NCBI RefSeq assembly: GCF_002979455.1
Contig: NZ_PCOU01000012.1
Location: 1-64,000, forward strand
DNA length: 64,000 nt
Origin: Chryseobacterium sp. MYb7
GTDB taxonomy: Bacteria; Bacteroidota; Bacteroidia; Flavobacteriales; Weeksellaceae
Direction: 5' to 3'
The notes under the pieces are model-generated. The model was not told the origin of the DNA and made no database searches. It saw only the letters and a list, made by a program, of their open reading frames with translations. Below are positions 37,184 through 45,100 of this stretch, piece after piece (within the stretch, counting starts at the first letter, position 1; the number at the start of each line of letters is the position of its first letter). The position numbers were made by a program, and so were the translations under genes.

Positions 37184-38094
37184 TGAGCAATATTAATATT
37201 TCTCGGGTGATAACTCAAAATAACATCCCTTAATTCTTCAGTTTTCAGATGCGTATAGATTTCCGTTGTGGTAATACTGGAATGTCCCAGCATTTCCTGA
37301 ATATAACGCAAATCTGCCCCATTTTGCAGCAAATGTGTTGCAAAAGAATGTCTGAATGTGTGTGGAGATATTTTTTTGTTAACCCCTGCTTTATCTGTAA
37401 GTTCTTTAATAATAAGAAATACGATTACTCTGGACATCGATGTCCCACGGCTGTTCAAAAACAGAGTATCTTCATATTTCTTGTTGATCTTACCTTTAGA
37501 GCGTACCTCTTTGATATAACTTTCAAGCATATCTGCAGTATAATCGGCTAAAGGGACAAAACGGGTTTTGTTTCCTTTTCCGTGTACCTTGATGTATTGC
37601 TCTTTAAAGTTGATATTGGAGATCTTCAGATCAATCAGTTCAGAAACACGAAGTCCACAACCATAAAGTACCTCTATGATGCAGTGGTTTCTTTTTCCGA
37701 GATCCGTATTGACCTCAATAGCAGCAATAATTTTGTTGATATCAGGCAGGCTAAGGGTATCAGGTAGGTATAATCCCAGTTTAGGGCCTTCAAGTAACGC
37801 CGCAGGATTGTCTTCACGATATTCATCCTCAAGCAGAAATTTGAAAAACGCTTTGATGGAAGATATCCATCTTGCTTGCGATCTCTCACTGAATTTCTGT
37901 TTGGAAAGATTGAAAATGTATTCCTGCAGGTTTTCGTAACCGATAGATTCTGGACCGACGTTTGCCAGATCTTCTTCTGCGTAATCTTTTAATTTCTTAA
38001 TGTCTCGAACGTAAGCGTCGAGCGTGTTTTCTGAAAAATTTCTTTCGAAGCGAAGAAATATTTCAAAATCTTTGATCTTTTCATCCCAAGTCAT
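37180..38094 (-). CDS. xerD: Tyrosine recombinase XerD
   Basis: A 304-residue site-specific recombinase that resolves chromosome dimers at dif. The N-terminal SAM-like core-binding domain (about 1-90) has RNFSENTLDAYVRDIKK. The catalytic domain shows Arg in GCGLRVSELI, Lys after VHGKGNK, HTFRHSFATHLL (HxxR), a second His in GHSSITTTEIY, and the nucleophile Tyr in that segment. Length matches XerC/XerD rather than an integrase of a mobile element. It sits in a housekeeping cluster with no attachment sites. XerC could be the alternative name; XerD is the usual label in Flavobacteriia. Confidence 0.9.
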   Translation of the reverse strand: MTWDEKIKDFEIFLRFERNFSENTLDAYVRDIKKLKDYAEEDLANVGPESIGYENLQEYIFNLSKQKFSERSQARWISSIKAFFKFLLEDEYREDNPAALLEGPKLGLYLPDTLSLPDINKIIAAIEVNTDLGKRNHCIIEVLYGCGLRVSELIDLKISNINFKEQYIKVHGKGNKTRFVPLADYTADMLESYIKEVRSKGKINKKYEDTLFLNSRGTSMSRVIVFLIIKELTDKAGVNKKISPHTFRHSFATHLLQNGADLRYIQEMLGHSSITTTEIYTHLKTEELRDVILSYHPRNINIAQ

Positions 38095-38100
38095 TTGTGC

Positions 38101-38523
38101 TTATTTTTTTAGTTCACAGTCCGATATTTGTTCTATTTCAATGTTATGGTTTCTCAGGAACGATATTCCATCGTCATCCGAATACTCATTAATGTACACC
38201 AGCCTCGCAATTCCTGCCTGCAAAATCAGCTTACTACATTCTTTGCAGGGAGACAGCGTTAAGTATAACGTTGCCCCTTTTGCAGATTGAGTAGAAGCGG
38301 CCAGCTTTAATATAGCGTTGGCCTCCGCATGCAATACGTACCAGTGTGTTTTCCCTTCTTCATCTTCACAGCAGTTTTCGAATCCCGAAGGAGTCCCGTT
38401 GTAGCCATCTGAAATAATCATCCTATCTTTTACGATAAGAGCTCCCACCTGTTTTCTCTTACAGTAGGAGAGTTTTGCCCATTCCTGAGCCATTTTTAGA
38501 TAAGCTTTATCAAACTTATTCAT
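38101..38523 (-). CDS. dCMP deaminase family protein
   Basis: A 140-residue zinc-dependent deaminase that likely converts dCMP to dUMP for dTTP synthesis. Zinc and catalytic residues are clear: HAEANAIL (His and the proton-shuttling Glu) and SPCKEC (two Cys). SDGYNGTPSGFENCCEDEEG is the substrate and extra metal region typical of ComEB-type dCMP deaminases. Length is normal. It lies six bases after xerD on the same strand and follows the enoyl-CoA hydratase gene, so the cluster reads hydratase, deaminase, xerD, Nudix. Confidence 0.9.
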   Translation of the reverse strand: MNKFDKAYLKMAQEWAKLSYCKRKQVGALIVKDRMIISDGYNGTPSGFENCCEDEEGKTHWYVLHAEANAILKLAASTQSAKGATLYLTLSPCKECSKLILQAGIARLVYINEYSDDDGISFLRNHNIEIEQISDCELKK

Positions 38524-38576
38524 ACCGCAGCATTGTTTTTTTCGAAATAATTTGGATTAAAATCTTTTAGAAAGAT

Positions 38577-39344
38577 TTAGAAGTTAGGCTTTCTCTTCTC
38601 TAGAAACGCAGTAACTCCTTCTTTCTTATCTTCCATTTCAAAAAGTTCACCGAAATATTTGATTTCAGTTTCAAAACCTTTCTCCGTGTCAGATAAATTC
38701 ACGGCATTTATAGCCTTCGAGATTGCCATTGGTGAATTGTGGGCAATCGTATTTGCTAATTCTTTCGTTTTGGTTAATAATTCTTCAATAGGGTATACTT
38801 CATTTACCAGTCCGATCTCTTTTGCCTTTTGGGCGGGGATCATTTTGGCAGAGAAGATCATTTCGTTGGCAATACCTTTTCCTACAAGCTTTGGAAGCCT
38901 TTGAGTTCCTCCGTATCCCGGGATTAATCCAAGAGTTACTTCAGGAAGCCCCAATCTGGCGTTTTCCGATGCATATCTGATGTGGCATGCCATGGCAAGC
39001 TCCAAACCTCCTCCTAATGCAAAACCGTTTACGGCTGCAATGACAGGTTTAGACATGTTTTCTATTTTATTGAACAAAATATTTTGTCCGTTTCTTGCTA
39101 GTTCTTCAGCTTTTTCCTGTCCGAAATCACTGAATTCTTTAATATCAGCTCCCGCTACAAAAGATTTTTCTCCACTTCCGGTAAGGATAATTACCCTGCA
39201 GGAATGGTCAGCATTAAGCTCATCCATTGCGGTACTGATCTCCTGAATGGTTTTTGCATTTAAAGCATTTAAACTTTCAGGTCTATTTATGGTAATGATA
39301 GATAATTTATCTTCTTTTTTTAATAATATGTTCTCGTAACTCAT
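38577..39344 (-). CDS. Enoyl-CoA hydratase/isomerase family protein
   Basis: A 255-residue crotonase-fold enzyme. It has the oxyanion-hole segments FVAGADIKEF and GFALGGGLELAMACHIRYA, the catalytic-Glu region RLGLPEVTLGLIPGYGGTQR, and the usual N-terminal TINRPESLNALN. Both conserved Glu positions of enoyl-CoA hydratases appear to be kept, so a beta-oxidation or butanoate-type hydratase is likely. The exact acyl substrate is open. It is first in the minus-strand cluster that ends with the Nudix gene. Confidence 0.88.
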   Translation of the reverse strand: MSYENILLKKEDKLSIITINRPESLNALNAKTIQEISTAMDELNADHSCRVIILTGSGEKSFVAGADIKEFSDFGQEKAEELARNGQNILFNKIENMSKPVIAAVNGFALGGGLELAMACHIRYASENARLGLPEVTLGLIPGYGGTQRLPKLVGKGIANEMIFSAKMIPAQKAKEIGLVNEVYPIEELLTKTKELANTIAHNSPMAISKAINAVNLSDTEKGFETEIKYFGELFEMEDKKEGVTAFLEKRKPNF

Positions 39345-39390
39345 TTTTCCACTTTAAAATATCATCCTTTGCAAATTATGAATTTTTTAC

Positions 39391-39430
39391 AAAAAAAAGG
39401 AAAAAATATTATTTTTTTTTCCTTTTTTTT
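39391..39430. terminator. A/T-run hairpin after the catalase gene
   Basis: AAAAAAAAGGAAAAAA pairs with TTTTTTTTCCTTTTTTTT around TATTA. It has the form of a Rho-independent terminator for catalase on the minus strand, with only two G-C pairs. Confidence 0.55.
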
Positions 39431-39449
39431 AATTTATTGTTCAATATGA

Positions 39450-40937
39450 TTATTTGGAATGATTCATCATATTTGCATCAATATTTACATTTAGCTGAGA
39501 AGCTACTTTCATGCCAAGCTCAATATTGGCTCTGAAAAAGTGACACAGCTGCCTATTGATAATTTCATCTTTCTTAGGTCCGCTGATGCCTTTCATGCTG
39601 CCTATAATATTTTTAATCAGGTGATCTCGGTCTTCTGCATTCATTGCTTTTGAATATAAAAGTCCGGGTTGAGTGTAGTGATCACTGTCATTATCATTTC
39701 TGTTATAGCTTGCCACGTGAGCACTATCTAATTCATATTCAAAATTTTTATAATCAGAATCTGCTTTAATTTCATCGAAGCTGTTCGGGTGGTAATTGGG
39801 CTTGTCCTGATAATAACTTGAATCTGCCATGAAGCCGTCTCTCTGGTAGTTGTTAACTTCAAAAGGACATCTGTTCACTTCCAGCTGATGAGAGTTTACC
39901 CCCACTCTGTAACGGTGCGCATCAGGATAGGAGAATAATCTTCCCTGAAGCATCTTGTCCGGTGAGAAGCTGATTCCGTTAATAAGGTTGCTTGGTGAAA
40001 AAGTAGATTGTTCCACATGGGCAAAGTAATTGACAGGTACTTCATTCAGCTCCATTTCTCCTACTTCAATCAAGGGGAAATCATCATGGAACCATACTTT
40101 GGTTACATCAAAAGGATTCCATCTGAAATCTTTTGCCTGTTCCTCTGTCATTACCTGTATATATAAGGTCCATTTCGGGAAATCCCCATTTTCGATAGCA
40201 TTGCAAAGATCTTCCTGTGCAAAGTCCGGGTTTTCTCCAGCCATTTTTACAGCTTCTTCATCCGTAAAGTTTTTTACGCCTTGCTTTGTTTTGAAGTGAA
40301 ATTTTACCCATACTCTTTCATTTTTATCATTGATCATGGAGAAAGTATGAGATCCGAAACCATGCATGTGTCTGTAGCCATGCGGAGTTCCTCTATCCGA
40401 CATTAATATAAGAACCTGATGAAGTGATTCAGGATTTAAGCTCCAGAAATCCCACATCATCGTAGCACTTTTTAAGTTTGTTTTCGGGACTCTTTTTTGA
40501 GTATGAATAAAATCCGGGAATTTTTTTGCATCCTTAATAAAGAATACCGGGGTATTATTTCCTACAAGATCCCAGTTTCCATCTTCAGTATAAAATTTTA
40601 AGGCAAAGCCTCTTGGATCTCTTGCAGTATCTGCACTTCCTTTTTCTCCACCTACCGTAGAAAATCTCGCAAACATTCTGCATGAATTTCCTACTTTTGA
40701 AAACAGCTTTGCTTTCGTGTACTGGCTGATGTCATGCGTTACGGTAAAAGTTCCGTAAGCTCCGCTTCCTTTGGCATGCACAATTCTTTCAGGAATTCTT
40801 TCCCTAACGAAATGCGCAAGATTTTCCTGAAGAATAAAGTCTTGCAGCAATACCGGGCCTCTTGGTCCTACCGTCTGTGAATCCTGATGCTCAAAATAAG
40901 GTGCGCCGTTACTTAACGTTAATTTTTTAGAATCCAT
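39450..40937 (-). CDS. katA: Catalase (clade 3, small subunit)
   Basis: A 495-residue haem catalase that splits hydrogen peroxide. I start it at the ATG at 40937 (MDSKKLTLSNGAPYFEHQDS); the longer frame adds 22 residues unlike the family. The distal His lies in RERIPERIVHAKGSGAYG. The proximal haem ligand Tyr is in LFSYPDAHRYRVGVN. FARFSTVGGEKGSADTARDP is the substrate-channel segment. Length fits the small-subunit clade, which often binds NADPH. It is divergent from oxyR, with a palindrome between the promoters, so induction by peroxide through OxyR is very likely. Confidence 0.95.
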   Translation of the reverse strand: MDSKKLTLSNGAPYFEHQDSQTVGPRGPVLLQDFILQENLAHFVRERIPERIVHAKGSGAYGTFTVTHDISQYTKAKLFSKVGNSCRMFARFSTVGGEKGSADTARDPRGFALKFYTEDGNWDLVGNNTPVFFIKDAKKFPDFIHTQKRVPKTNLKSATMMWDFWSLNPESLHQVLILMSDRGTPHGYRHMHGFGSHTFSMINDKNERVWVKFHFKTKQGVKNFTDEEAVKMAGENPDFAQEDLCNAIENGDFPKWTLYIQVMTEEQAKDFRWNPFDVTKVWFHDDFPLIEVGEMELNEVPVNYFAHVEQSTFSPSNLINGISFSPDKMLQGRLFSYPDAHRYRVGVNSHQLEVNRCPFEVNNYQRDGFMADSSYYQDKPNYHPNSFDEIKADSDYKNFEYELDSAHVASYNRNDNDSDHYTQPGLLYSKAMNAEDRDHLIKNIIGSMKGISGPKKDEIINRQLCHFFRANIELGMKVASQLNVNIDANMMNHSK

Positions 40938-41000
40938 ATCTTTAATGATTTGTATAAATGTTTTTGTTTTTCTAAATCCAAGTGTAAAGGTAATGAATAT

Positions 41001-41034
41001 CAAATTTACTTGAATTTTTAATTGCTAATAGCAA
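41001..41034 (-). promoter_or_regulatory. Catalase promoter (minus strand)
   Basis: Read on the minus strand: TTG (41034-41032), 23 bases, TAAATTTG (41008-41001). This lies 64 bases before the catalase ATG. The -33 overlaps the palindrome. Confidence 0.55.
41022..41034. promoter_or_regulatory. Putative OxyR operator, 13-bp palindrome
   Basis: TTGCTAATAGCAA is a perfect 6-1-6 palindrome of the T-N11-A form typical of LysR-type binding sites. It overlaps the -33 elements of both divergent promoters, the right place for OxyR to repress itself and activate catalase. OxyR binding is inferred. Confidence 0.55.
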
Positions 41035-41050
41035 AAACGTTATATCTTTG
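41022..41050 (+). promoter_or_regulatory. oxyR promoter
   Basis: TTG (41022-41024), 18 bases, TATCTTTG (41043-41050). A consensus Bacteroidota promoter 20 bases before the oxyR ATG. Confidence 0.7.
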
Positions 41051-41070
41051 TAATAGATAATATTAATCAA

Positions 41071-42021
41071 ATGAACATTCAGCAACTGGAGTATCTTATC
41101 GCTGTAGATAAGTATAAACATTTTGGTAAAGCCGCTCAGGCGTGTTTTATTACCCAACCTACGTTAAGTGCCATGATACAGAAATTTGAGGATGAACTGG
41201 ATGTGAAGGTGTTCGACAGGACTACTCACCCGATTCGTACTACGGATGTGGGGCTTCAGATTATTGATCAGGCAAAGGTAATTATCGAGTCTGTCAATGA
41301 ACTAAAAAACAAAGCCAACCTTTTGAATAATATTTTAGGAGGAACTATCAATCTGGGTATTATTCCTACTGTTTCTTCTTTCATTCTGCCAACGGAAATT
41401 TTCAAATTCCTTGAAGAGAATCCAAAGATCCAGATGAATGTAAAAGAAATGACTACTGATAATATTATTAAAGCTTTAAAAGCAGGAGAACTGGATGCGG
41501 GAATTATCTCTACTCCGTATGATACTGCTGACGAGTTTTATCAGGATTTCCTTTTCAATGAAGAACTGATGATTTACAGCTCCAATACGGAAGCCAACAA
41601 AAAGAATTCTTACATCATTCCGGAAGATCTGAATGTAGAAAAAGTTTGGCTGCTTGAAGAAGGAAACTGCCTGAGAAATCAGTTTGAAAACATCTGCCAC
41701 CTTAAGGAAAATACTTTGAAGCCTAAAAACTTAGACTTTTTAGCTTCCAATATTCAGACGTTGGTTCATATGGTGGATAAGGTAGGAGGAATCAGTATTT
41801 TGCCTGAGCTTGCATTAAGCCAGCTTTCAGAAGAGCAAAAGAAAAATGTTTTCAGATTCAAAAAGCCTTTCCCTTATCGAGAAATTAGTATTATTTACTA
41901 TAAACCAACCTTTAAACAAAAAATTATTGATGAATTATCACATTCTATCAAAACTTCTTTAGAACTTAAGCTGAATTATCACGAAAGTCCGAAGGAATTT
42001 GTAAGCATTAAGCCTCAGTAA
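41071..42021 (+). CDS. oxyR: Hydrogen peroxide sensor OxyR (LysR family)
   Basis: A 316-residue LysR-type regulator. The winged helix-turn-helix at the N-terminus includes AAQACFITQPTLSAMIQKFE. The effector domain carries the two redox cysteines C200 and C209 in GNCLRNQFENICH, with the same eight-residue spacing as the E. coli pair C199/C208. The surrounding LLEEGNCLRNQ block is also conserved. Peroxide would join them in a disulfide and switch on target genes. The divergent catalase gene is the obvious target, and a palindrome in the shared gap is a likely binding site. Length is slightly above typical because of the C-terminal tail. Confidence 0.94.
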   Translation: MNIQQLEYLIAVDKYKHFGKAAQACFITQPTLSAMIQKFEDELDVKVFDRTTHPIRTTDVGLQIIDQAKVIIESVNELKNKANLLNNILGGTINLGIIPTVSSFILPTEIFKFLEENPKIQMNVKEMTTDNIIKALKAGELDAGIISTPYDTADEFYQDFLFNEELMIYSSNTEANKKNSYIIPEDLNVEKVWLLEEGNCLRNQFENICHLKENTLKPKNLDFLASNIQTLVHMVDKVGGISILPELALSQLSEEQKKNVFRFKKPFPYREISIIYYKPTFKQKIIDELSHSIKTSLELKLNYHESPKEFVSIKPQ

Positions 42022-42085
42022 TGGAAATGCTTTAAAGTGATAGAAATCATCAATTTAAATAAAAGTGTAATTAATAAACAAAATC

Positions 42086-42117
42086 TTTGAGTATTACGAA
42101 AATAGTGCTTAAATTTG
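42086..42117 (+). promoter_or_regulatory. metK promoter
   Basis: TTTG (42086-42089), 20 bases, TAAATTTG (42110-42117): full consensus. The predicted transcript start (about 42123) is just before the riboswitch-like structure. Confidence 0.75.
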
Positions 42118-42130
42118 CTGACGTTTATTA

Positions 42131-42183
42131 CGAGGAAAAATTTGACCTGATTGCAACCTCTATAAAAATATGCTAAAACAGTA
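42131..42183 (+). promoter_or_regulatory. SAM-II-like riboswitch before metK
   Basis: P1 pairs GAGG (42132-42135) with CCTC (42157-42160). The loop ATTTGACCTGATTGCAA and the downstream TGCTAAAACAG match the SAM-II pattern as I recall it (GATTTAACCGTATTGCAA ... GCTAAAAAGGG in the type RNA), with CTG/CAG available for the pseudoknot. It lies 75 bases before metK, the SAM synthase gene, so feedback by SAM makes sense. SAM-II is best known in alphaproteobacteria. Identified by pattern only. Confidence 0.65.
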
Positions 42184-42257
42184 TTCTTTTTTCTGGGCAA
42201 TTTCATTCATATTTTTCGCAAACACTATTTTTAAATCTTTAAAAACAAAAGAATTAT

Positions 42258-43538
42258 ATGTCTTATTTATTTACATCTGAATCAGTTTCAGAAGGACATC
42301 CGGACAAAATTGCCGACCAAATTTCCGATGCGTTAATTGACCATTTCTTAGCATATGATAAAAACTCAAAAGTAGCATGTGAAACTCTTGTAACAACCGG
42401 ACAGGTGGTATTGGCAGGAGAAGTAAAATCTGATGCCTACCTTGATGTACAAACCATTGCCAGAGAAGTAATCAACGGAATTGGATATACAAAAGGAGAA
42501 TATATGTTCAATGGAGATTCTTGTGGAGTAATCTCTGCAATCCATGAGCAGTCACCTGATATCAATCAAGGTGTTGACAGAGCCGTAAATGATGAGTCTT
42601 TTGAAGCTAAAGCAAATGCACAGGGAGCTGGAGACCAGGGGATGATGTTTGGGTATGCTACCAATGAGACGGCTAACTATATGCCTCTTGCATTGGATCT
42701 TGCACACACCATCCTTAAAGAACTTTCTGCAATCAGAAGAGAAAATAAGGAAATCACTTACCTTCGTCCTGATGCAAAAAGCCAGGTAACAATTGAGTAT
42801 TCTGACGATCATAAGCCCATCAGAATTGATTCTATTGTAGTTTCTACTCAACATGATGATTTCGGAAGCGAAGAAGAAATGTTGAACAAGATTCGTGAGG
42901 ATATTAAAAATATTCTTGTACCAAGAGTTGTTGCACAACAAACAGAGGAAATTAAAGCTTTATTCAACGATCAAATTAAATATCATATCAATCCTACAGG
43001 GAAATTCGTAATCGGAGGACCTCACGGAGATACTGGTCTTACTGGTAGAAAAATTATCGTTGATACTTACGGTGGTAAAGGAGCTCACGGAGGGGGTGCT
43101 TTCTCAGGAAAAGATCCATCTAAAGTAGACAGAAGTGCTGCGTATGCTACAAGACATATTGCTAAAAACTTAGTGGCTGCAGGAGTTGCAGATGAAGTTT
43201 TGGTACAGGTTTCTTACGCCATTGGAGTAGCAGAGCCTTGTGGTTTATACATCAACACTTACGGAACTGCAAAAGTAGATCTTCATGACGGAGATATCGC
43301 GAAAAAAGTTTCTACAATCTTCGATTTAAGACCTTATGCGATTGAGCAGAACTTAAAATTGAGAAACCCAATTTATCAGGAAACAGCTTCTTACGGACAC
43401 ATGGGGAAAGAGCATTATGTAGCTGATAAAACTTTCAACAAAGGGCACAAAAAAGAGCTTACCTTAAAAGGTCTTGAGTTCTTCACGTGGGAAAAATTAG
43501 ACAAAGTAGAGGAAATTAAAACCGCTTTTGGAATTTAA
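42258..43538 (+). CDS. metK: S-adenosylmethionine synthase MetK
   Basis: A 426-residue enzyme that makes SAM from methionine and ATP. Family blocks are [20 protein letters not shown] at the N-terminus, [12 protein letters not shown] for the ATP site, the glycine-rich [20 protein letters not shown], and [20 protein letters not shown] for the phosphate loop. It is somewhat longer than the E. coli enzyme (about 384), as usual in Bacteroidota. It has its own promoter, leader riboswitch and terminator (43562), so it is a single-gene unit that its own product SAM would repress. Confidence 0.97.
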   Translation: MSYLFTSESVSEGHPDKIADQISDALIDHFLAYDKNSKVACETLVTTGQVVLAGEVKSDAYLDVQTIAREVINGIGYTKGEYMFNGDSCGVISAIHEQSPDINQGVDRAVNDESFEAKANAQGAGDQGMMFGYATNETANYMPLALDLAHTILKELSAIRRENKEITYLRPDAKSQVTIEYSDDHKPIRIDSIVVSTQHDDFGSEEEMLNKIREDIKNILVPRVVAQQTEEIKALFNDQIKYHINPTGKFVIGGPHGDTGLTGRKIIVDTYGGKGAHGGGAFSGKDPSKVDRSAAYATRHIAKNLVAAGVADEVLVQVSYAIGVAEPCGLYINTYGTAKVDLHDGDIAKKVSTIFDLRPYAIEQNLKLRNPIYQETASYGHMGKEHYVADKTFNKGHKKELTLKGLEFFTWEKLDKVEEIKTAFGI

Positions 43539-43561
43539 TTTACCTTAAAGAATAATAAATG

Positions 43562-43595
43562 AACTGCTTTATCTCTGGATAAGGCAGTTTTTTTT
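43562..43595 (+). terminator. Terminator of metK
   Basis: AACTGCTTTATC-TCTG-GATAAGGCAGTT (one G-U) followed by eight T, 23 bases after the stop. Confidence 0.9.
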
Positions 43596-43622
43596 AATTT
43601 TACACTATAATAATATAGAAAG

Positions 43623-44114
43623 ATGATGAATTTTCGAACTGTAGTTGCCATCCTATCCGTGTTTTTACTGAGTACAATGGTAAAAGCTCAATATACCATG
43701 CATAAAATGATCAGTGTGGGATATACGTACCAGAACCAAAGTTTTGGTGAGATAGGTGGTAAATTGCTTTTTCTTAAGAATGACGATGTGATTTACAGAT
43801 TGGGAGGATCTGCTTTGATGGGAGTTGCTGATTCCAAATTTGCCATTATGCCGAAACTGCAGGCAGATGTTCTTCTTAATTTTGAAAAAAATGTAGATTT
43901 CTATCACTCTTATTACTTTTTAGCAGGAGTGGAAGGAACTACTAAATATATTGCTCCGAAGATTGGAGTAACCCTATTTGGGATGCTGGATCTTACAGGA
44001 GGCTATGCTTTTCCTATTGGTGATACCCGATTGAACGGAAAAGAGATGAAAGGATTGAATATTAATTTTACATTAAATATCCCTACGGTGTTCATTCATG
44101 ATATGTTTAAATGA
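43623..44114 (+). CDS. Secreted protein of unknown function
   Basis: A 163-residue exported protein with the signal peptide MMNFRTVVAILSVFLLSTMV ending near KAQ. The rest is predicted beta-rich with regular aromatic and Gly residues (YTYQNQSFGEIGGKL, YYFLAGVEGTTKYIAPKIGV, FGMLDLTGGYAF), which suggests a small outer-membrane barrel or porin-like fold. No Cys, no catalytic motif. I do not recognise the family. It stands alone between the metK terminator and a sigma factor gene. Confidence 0.6.
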   Translation: MMNFRTVVAILSVFLLSTMVKAQYTMHKMISVGYTYQNQSFGEIGGKLLFLKNDDVIYRLGGSALMGVADSKFAIMPKLQADVLLNFEKNVDFYHSYYFLAGVEGTTKYIAPKIGVTLFGMLDLTGGYAFPIGDTRLNGKEMKGLNINFTLNIPTVFIHDMFK

Positions 44115-44241
44115 TTTTTTTTAGATTTTTCTCTATAAAATTTAATAATAGGTTAACAGTTATTAAAAAATTATTATATTTACATCATAATAATTGTACC
44201 CGCCTATAGAAGAGACTCTACTCTAGAACTGTTTTGTTTAT

Positions 44242-44284
44242 GCAGCAAAGGCCAGATAAAATATCTGGAGCAATGCCTGTCTGC
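44242..44284 (+). promoter_or_regulatory. Nested hairpin in the sigma factor leader
   Basis: GCAG (44242-44245) with CTGC (44281-44284), GG with CC, and CCAGATA-AAA-TATCTGG (44252-44268) nest into one stem structure 23 bases before the start codon. It may affect translation of the sigma factor. Confidence 0.4.
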
Positions 44285-44307
44285 AAATATTTATATTGAG
44301 AAGAGTT

Positions 44308-44898
44308 ATGAAATCAAAATCGGATAGTTTACTAATTTCCCTTTACCAGAAAGGAGACGAGGGCGCATTGTCTACCCTTATTCACCGACATCAGAGAGAA
44401 CTTTTTACATTCATTTTTTACAAAATTAATGATGAAGATTTAGCCAATGATATTTTTCAGGATACATTCATGAAGATTATTGTAATGCTGAAAGAAGGGC
44501 GCTATAACGAAGAAGGTAAATTTATTCTTTGGGCGAAAAGAATTTCCCATAATTTAATCATCGATCATTTCAGGTCAAAAGCCAAGAATATCAAAGTTTC
44601 GGAAACTACTTTTGAAACAGATGAATATTCTATTTTCGATTTGATCAGAGAGCCTTCAGAAAATATTGAAGATCAGTTGGTGACCAATCAGATTCAGGAA
44701 GATCTTCTGAAAATGCTGCAGTTTTTACCACAAAACCAGCAGGAAGTAATTAAGCTGAGGTTTTTTGATGGTTTGAGCTTCAAAGAAATCGCAGATCATA
44801 CAGAGATGAGCATTAATACAACCTTAGGCAGAGTAAGATATGCACTCATCAACCTGAGAAAAATCATGGATGAAAACAATATAATCTTAACCAGATAA
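44308..44898 (+). CDS. RNA polymerase sigma factor, ECF type
   Basis: A 196-residue sigma-70 family factor with region 2 (about 20-90, including LANDIFQDTFMKIIVML and FILWAKRISHNLIIDHFRSK) and region 4 (about 130-185, LPQNQQEVIKLRFFDGLSFK and following helix-turn-helix). Regions 1 and 3 are absent, as in ECF factors. I start at the ATG at 44308, because the longer frame begins with TTG. No anti-sigma gene is next to it; a 44-residue basic protein follows after 47 bases. The role is unknown, and the structured leader may be a control point. Confidence 0.88.
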   Translation: MKSKSDSLLISLYQKGDEGALSTLIHRHQRELFTFIFYKINDEDLANDIFQDTFMKIIVMLKEGRYNEEGKFILWAKRISHNLIIDHFRSKAKNIKVSETTFETDEYSIFDLIREPSENIEDQLVTNQIQEDLLKMLQFLPQNQQEVIKLRFFDGLSFKEIADHTEMSINTTLGRVRYALINLRKIMDENNIILTR

Positions 44899-44945
44899 AT
44901 AATATTTTGTAAAATCTCACGTTTTAAGGAAAACATACTTCGCTT

Positions 44946-45080
44946 ATGAAAAAAAATGACTCCTTAAAAGTGAAAACTTTGAAACCTAAGAAACAAACAA
45001 TTGATTTTTTGCTGAATTTTTCTAAAAGCCTTGAGATTGTGAAAAGCAAGAGCAAAAATTATCCTATTACAAAAAATTAA
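44946..45080 (+). CDS. Small basic protein of 44 residues
   Basis: An ATG-to-TAA frame of 44 residues starting MKKNDSLKVKTLKPKKQTID and ending near SKNYPITKN. It is rich in Lys, with no Cys, Trp or membrane segment. Its central part (IDFLLNFSKSLEIVKS) looks amphipathic. I think I have seen this protein as a conserved hypothetical in Chryseobacterium, but cannot confirm that. It lies 47 bases after the sigma factor and 20 before the HAD gene. Coding is supported by clean codon use and position; function unknown. Confidence 0.5.
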   Translation: MKKNDSLKVKTLKPKKQTIDFLLNFSKSLEIVKSKSKNYPITKN

Positions 45081-45086
45081 AATTAT

Positions 45087-45094
45087 TAACTTTG
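45087..45094 (+). promoter_or_regulatory. -7 promoter element, near-leaderless
   Basis: TAACTTTG matches TAnnTTTG and ends six bases before the ATG at 45101, so the HAD mRNA would start at its start codon. Confidence 0.5.
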
Positions 45095-45100
45095 TGCTGT

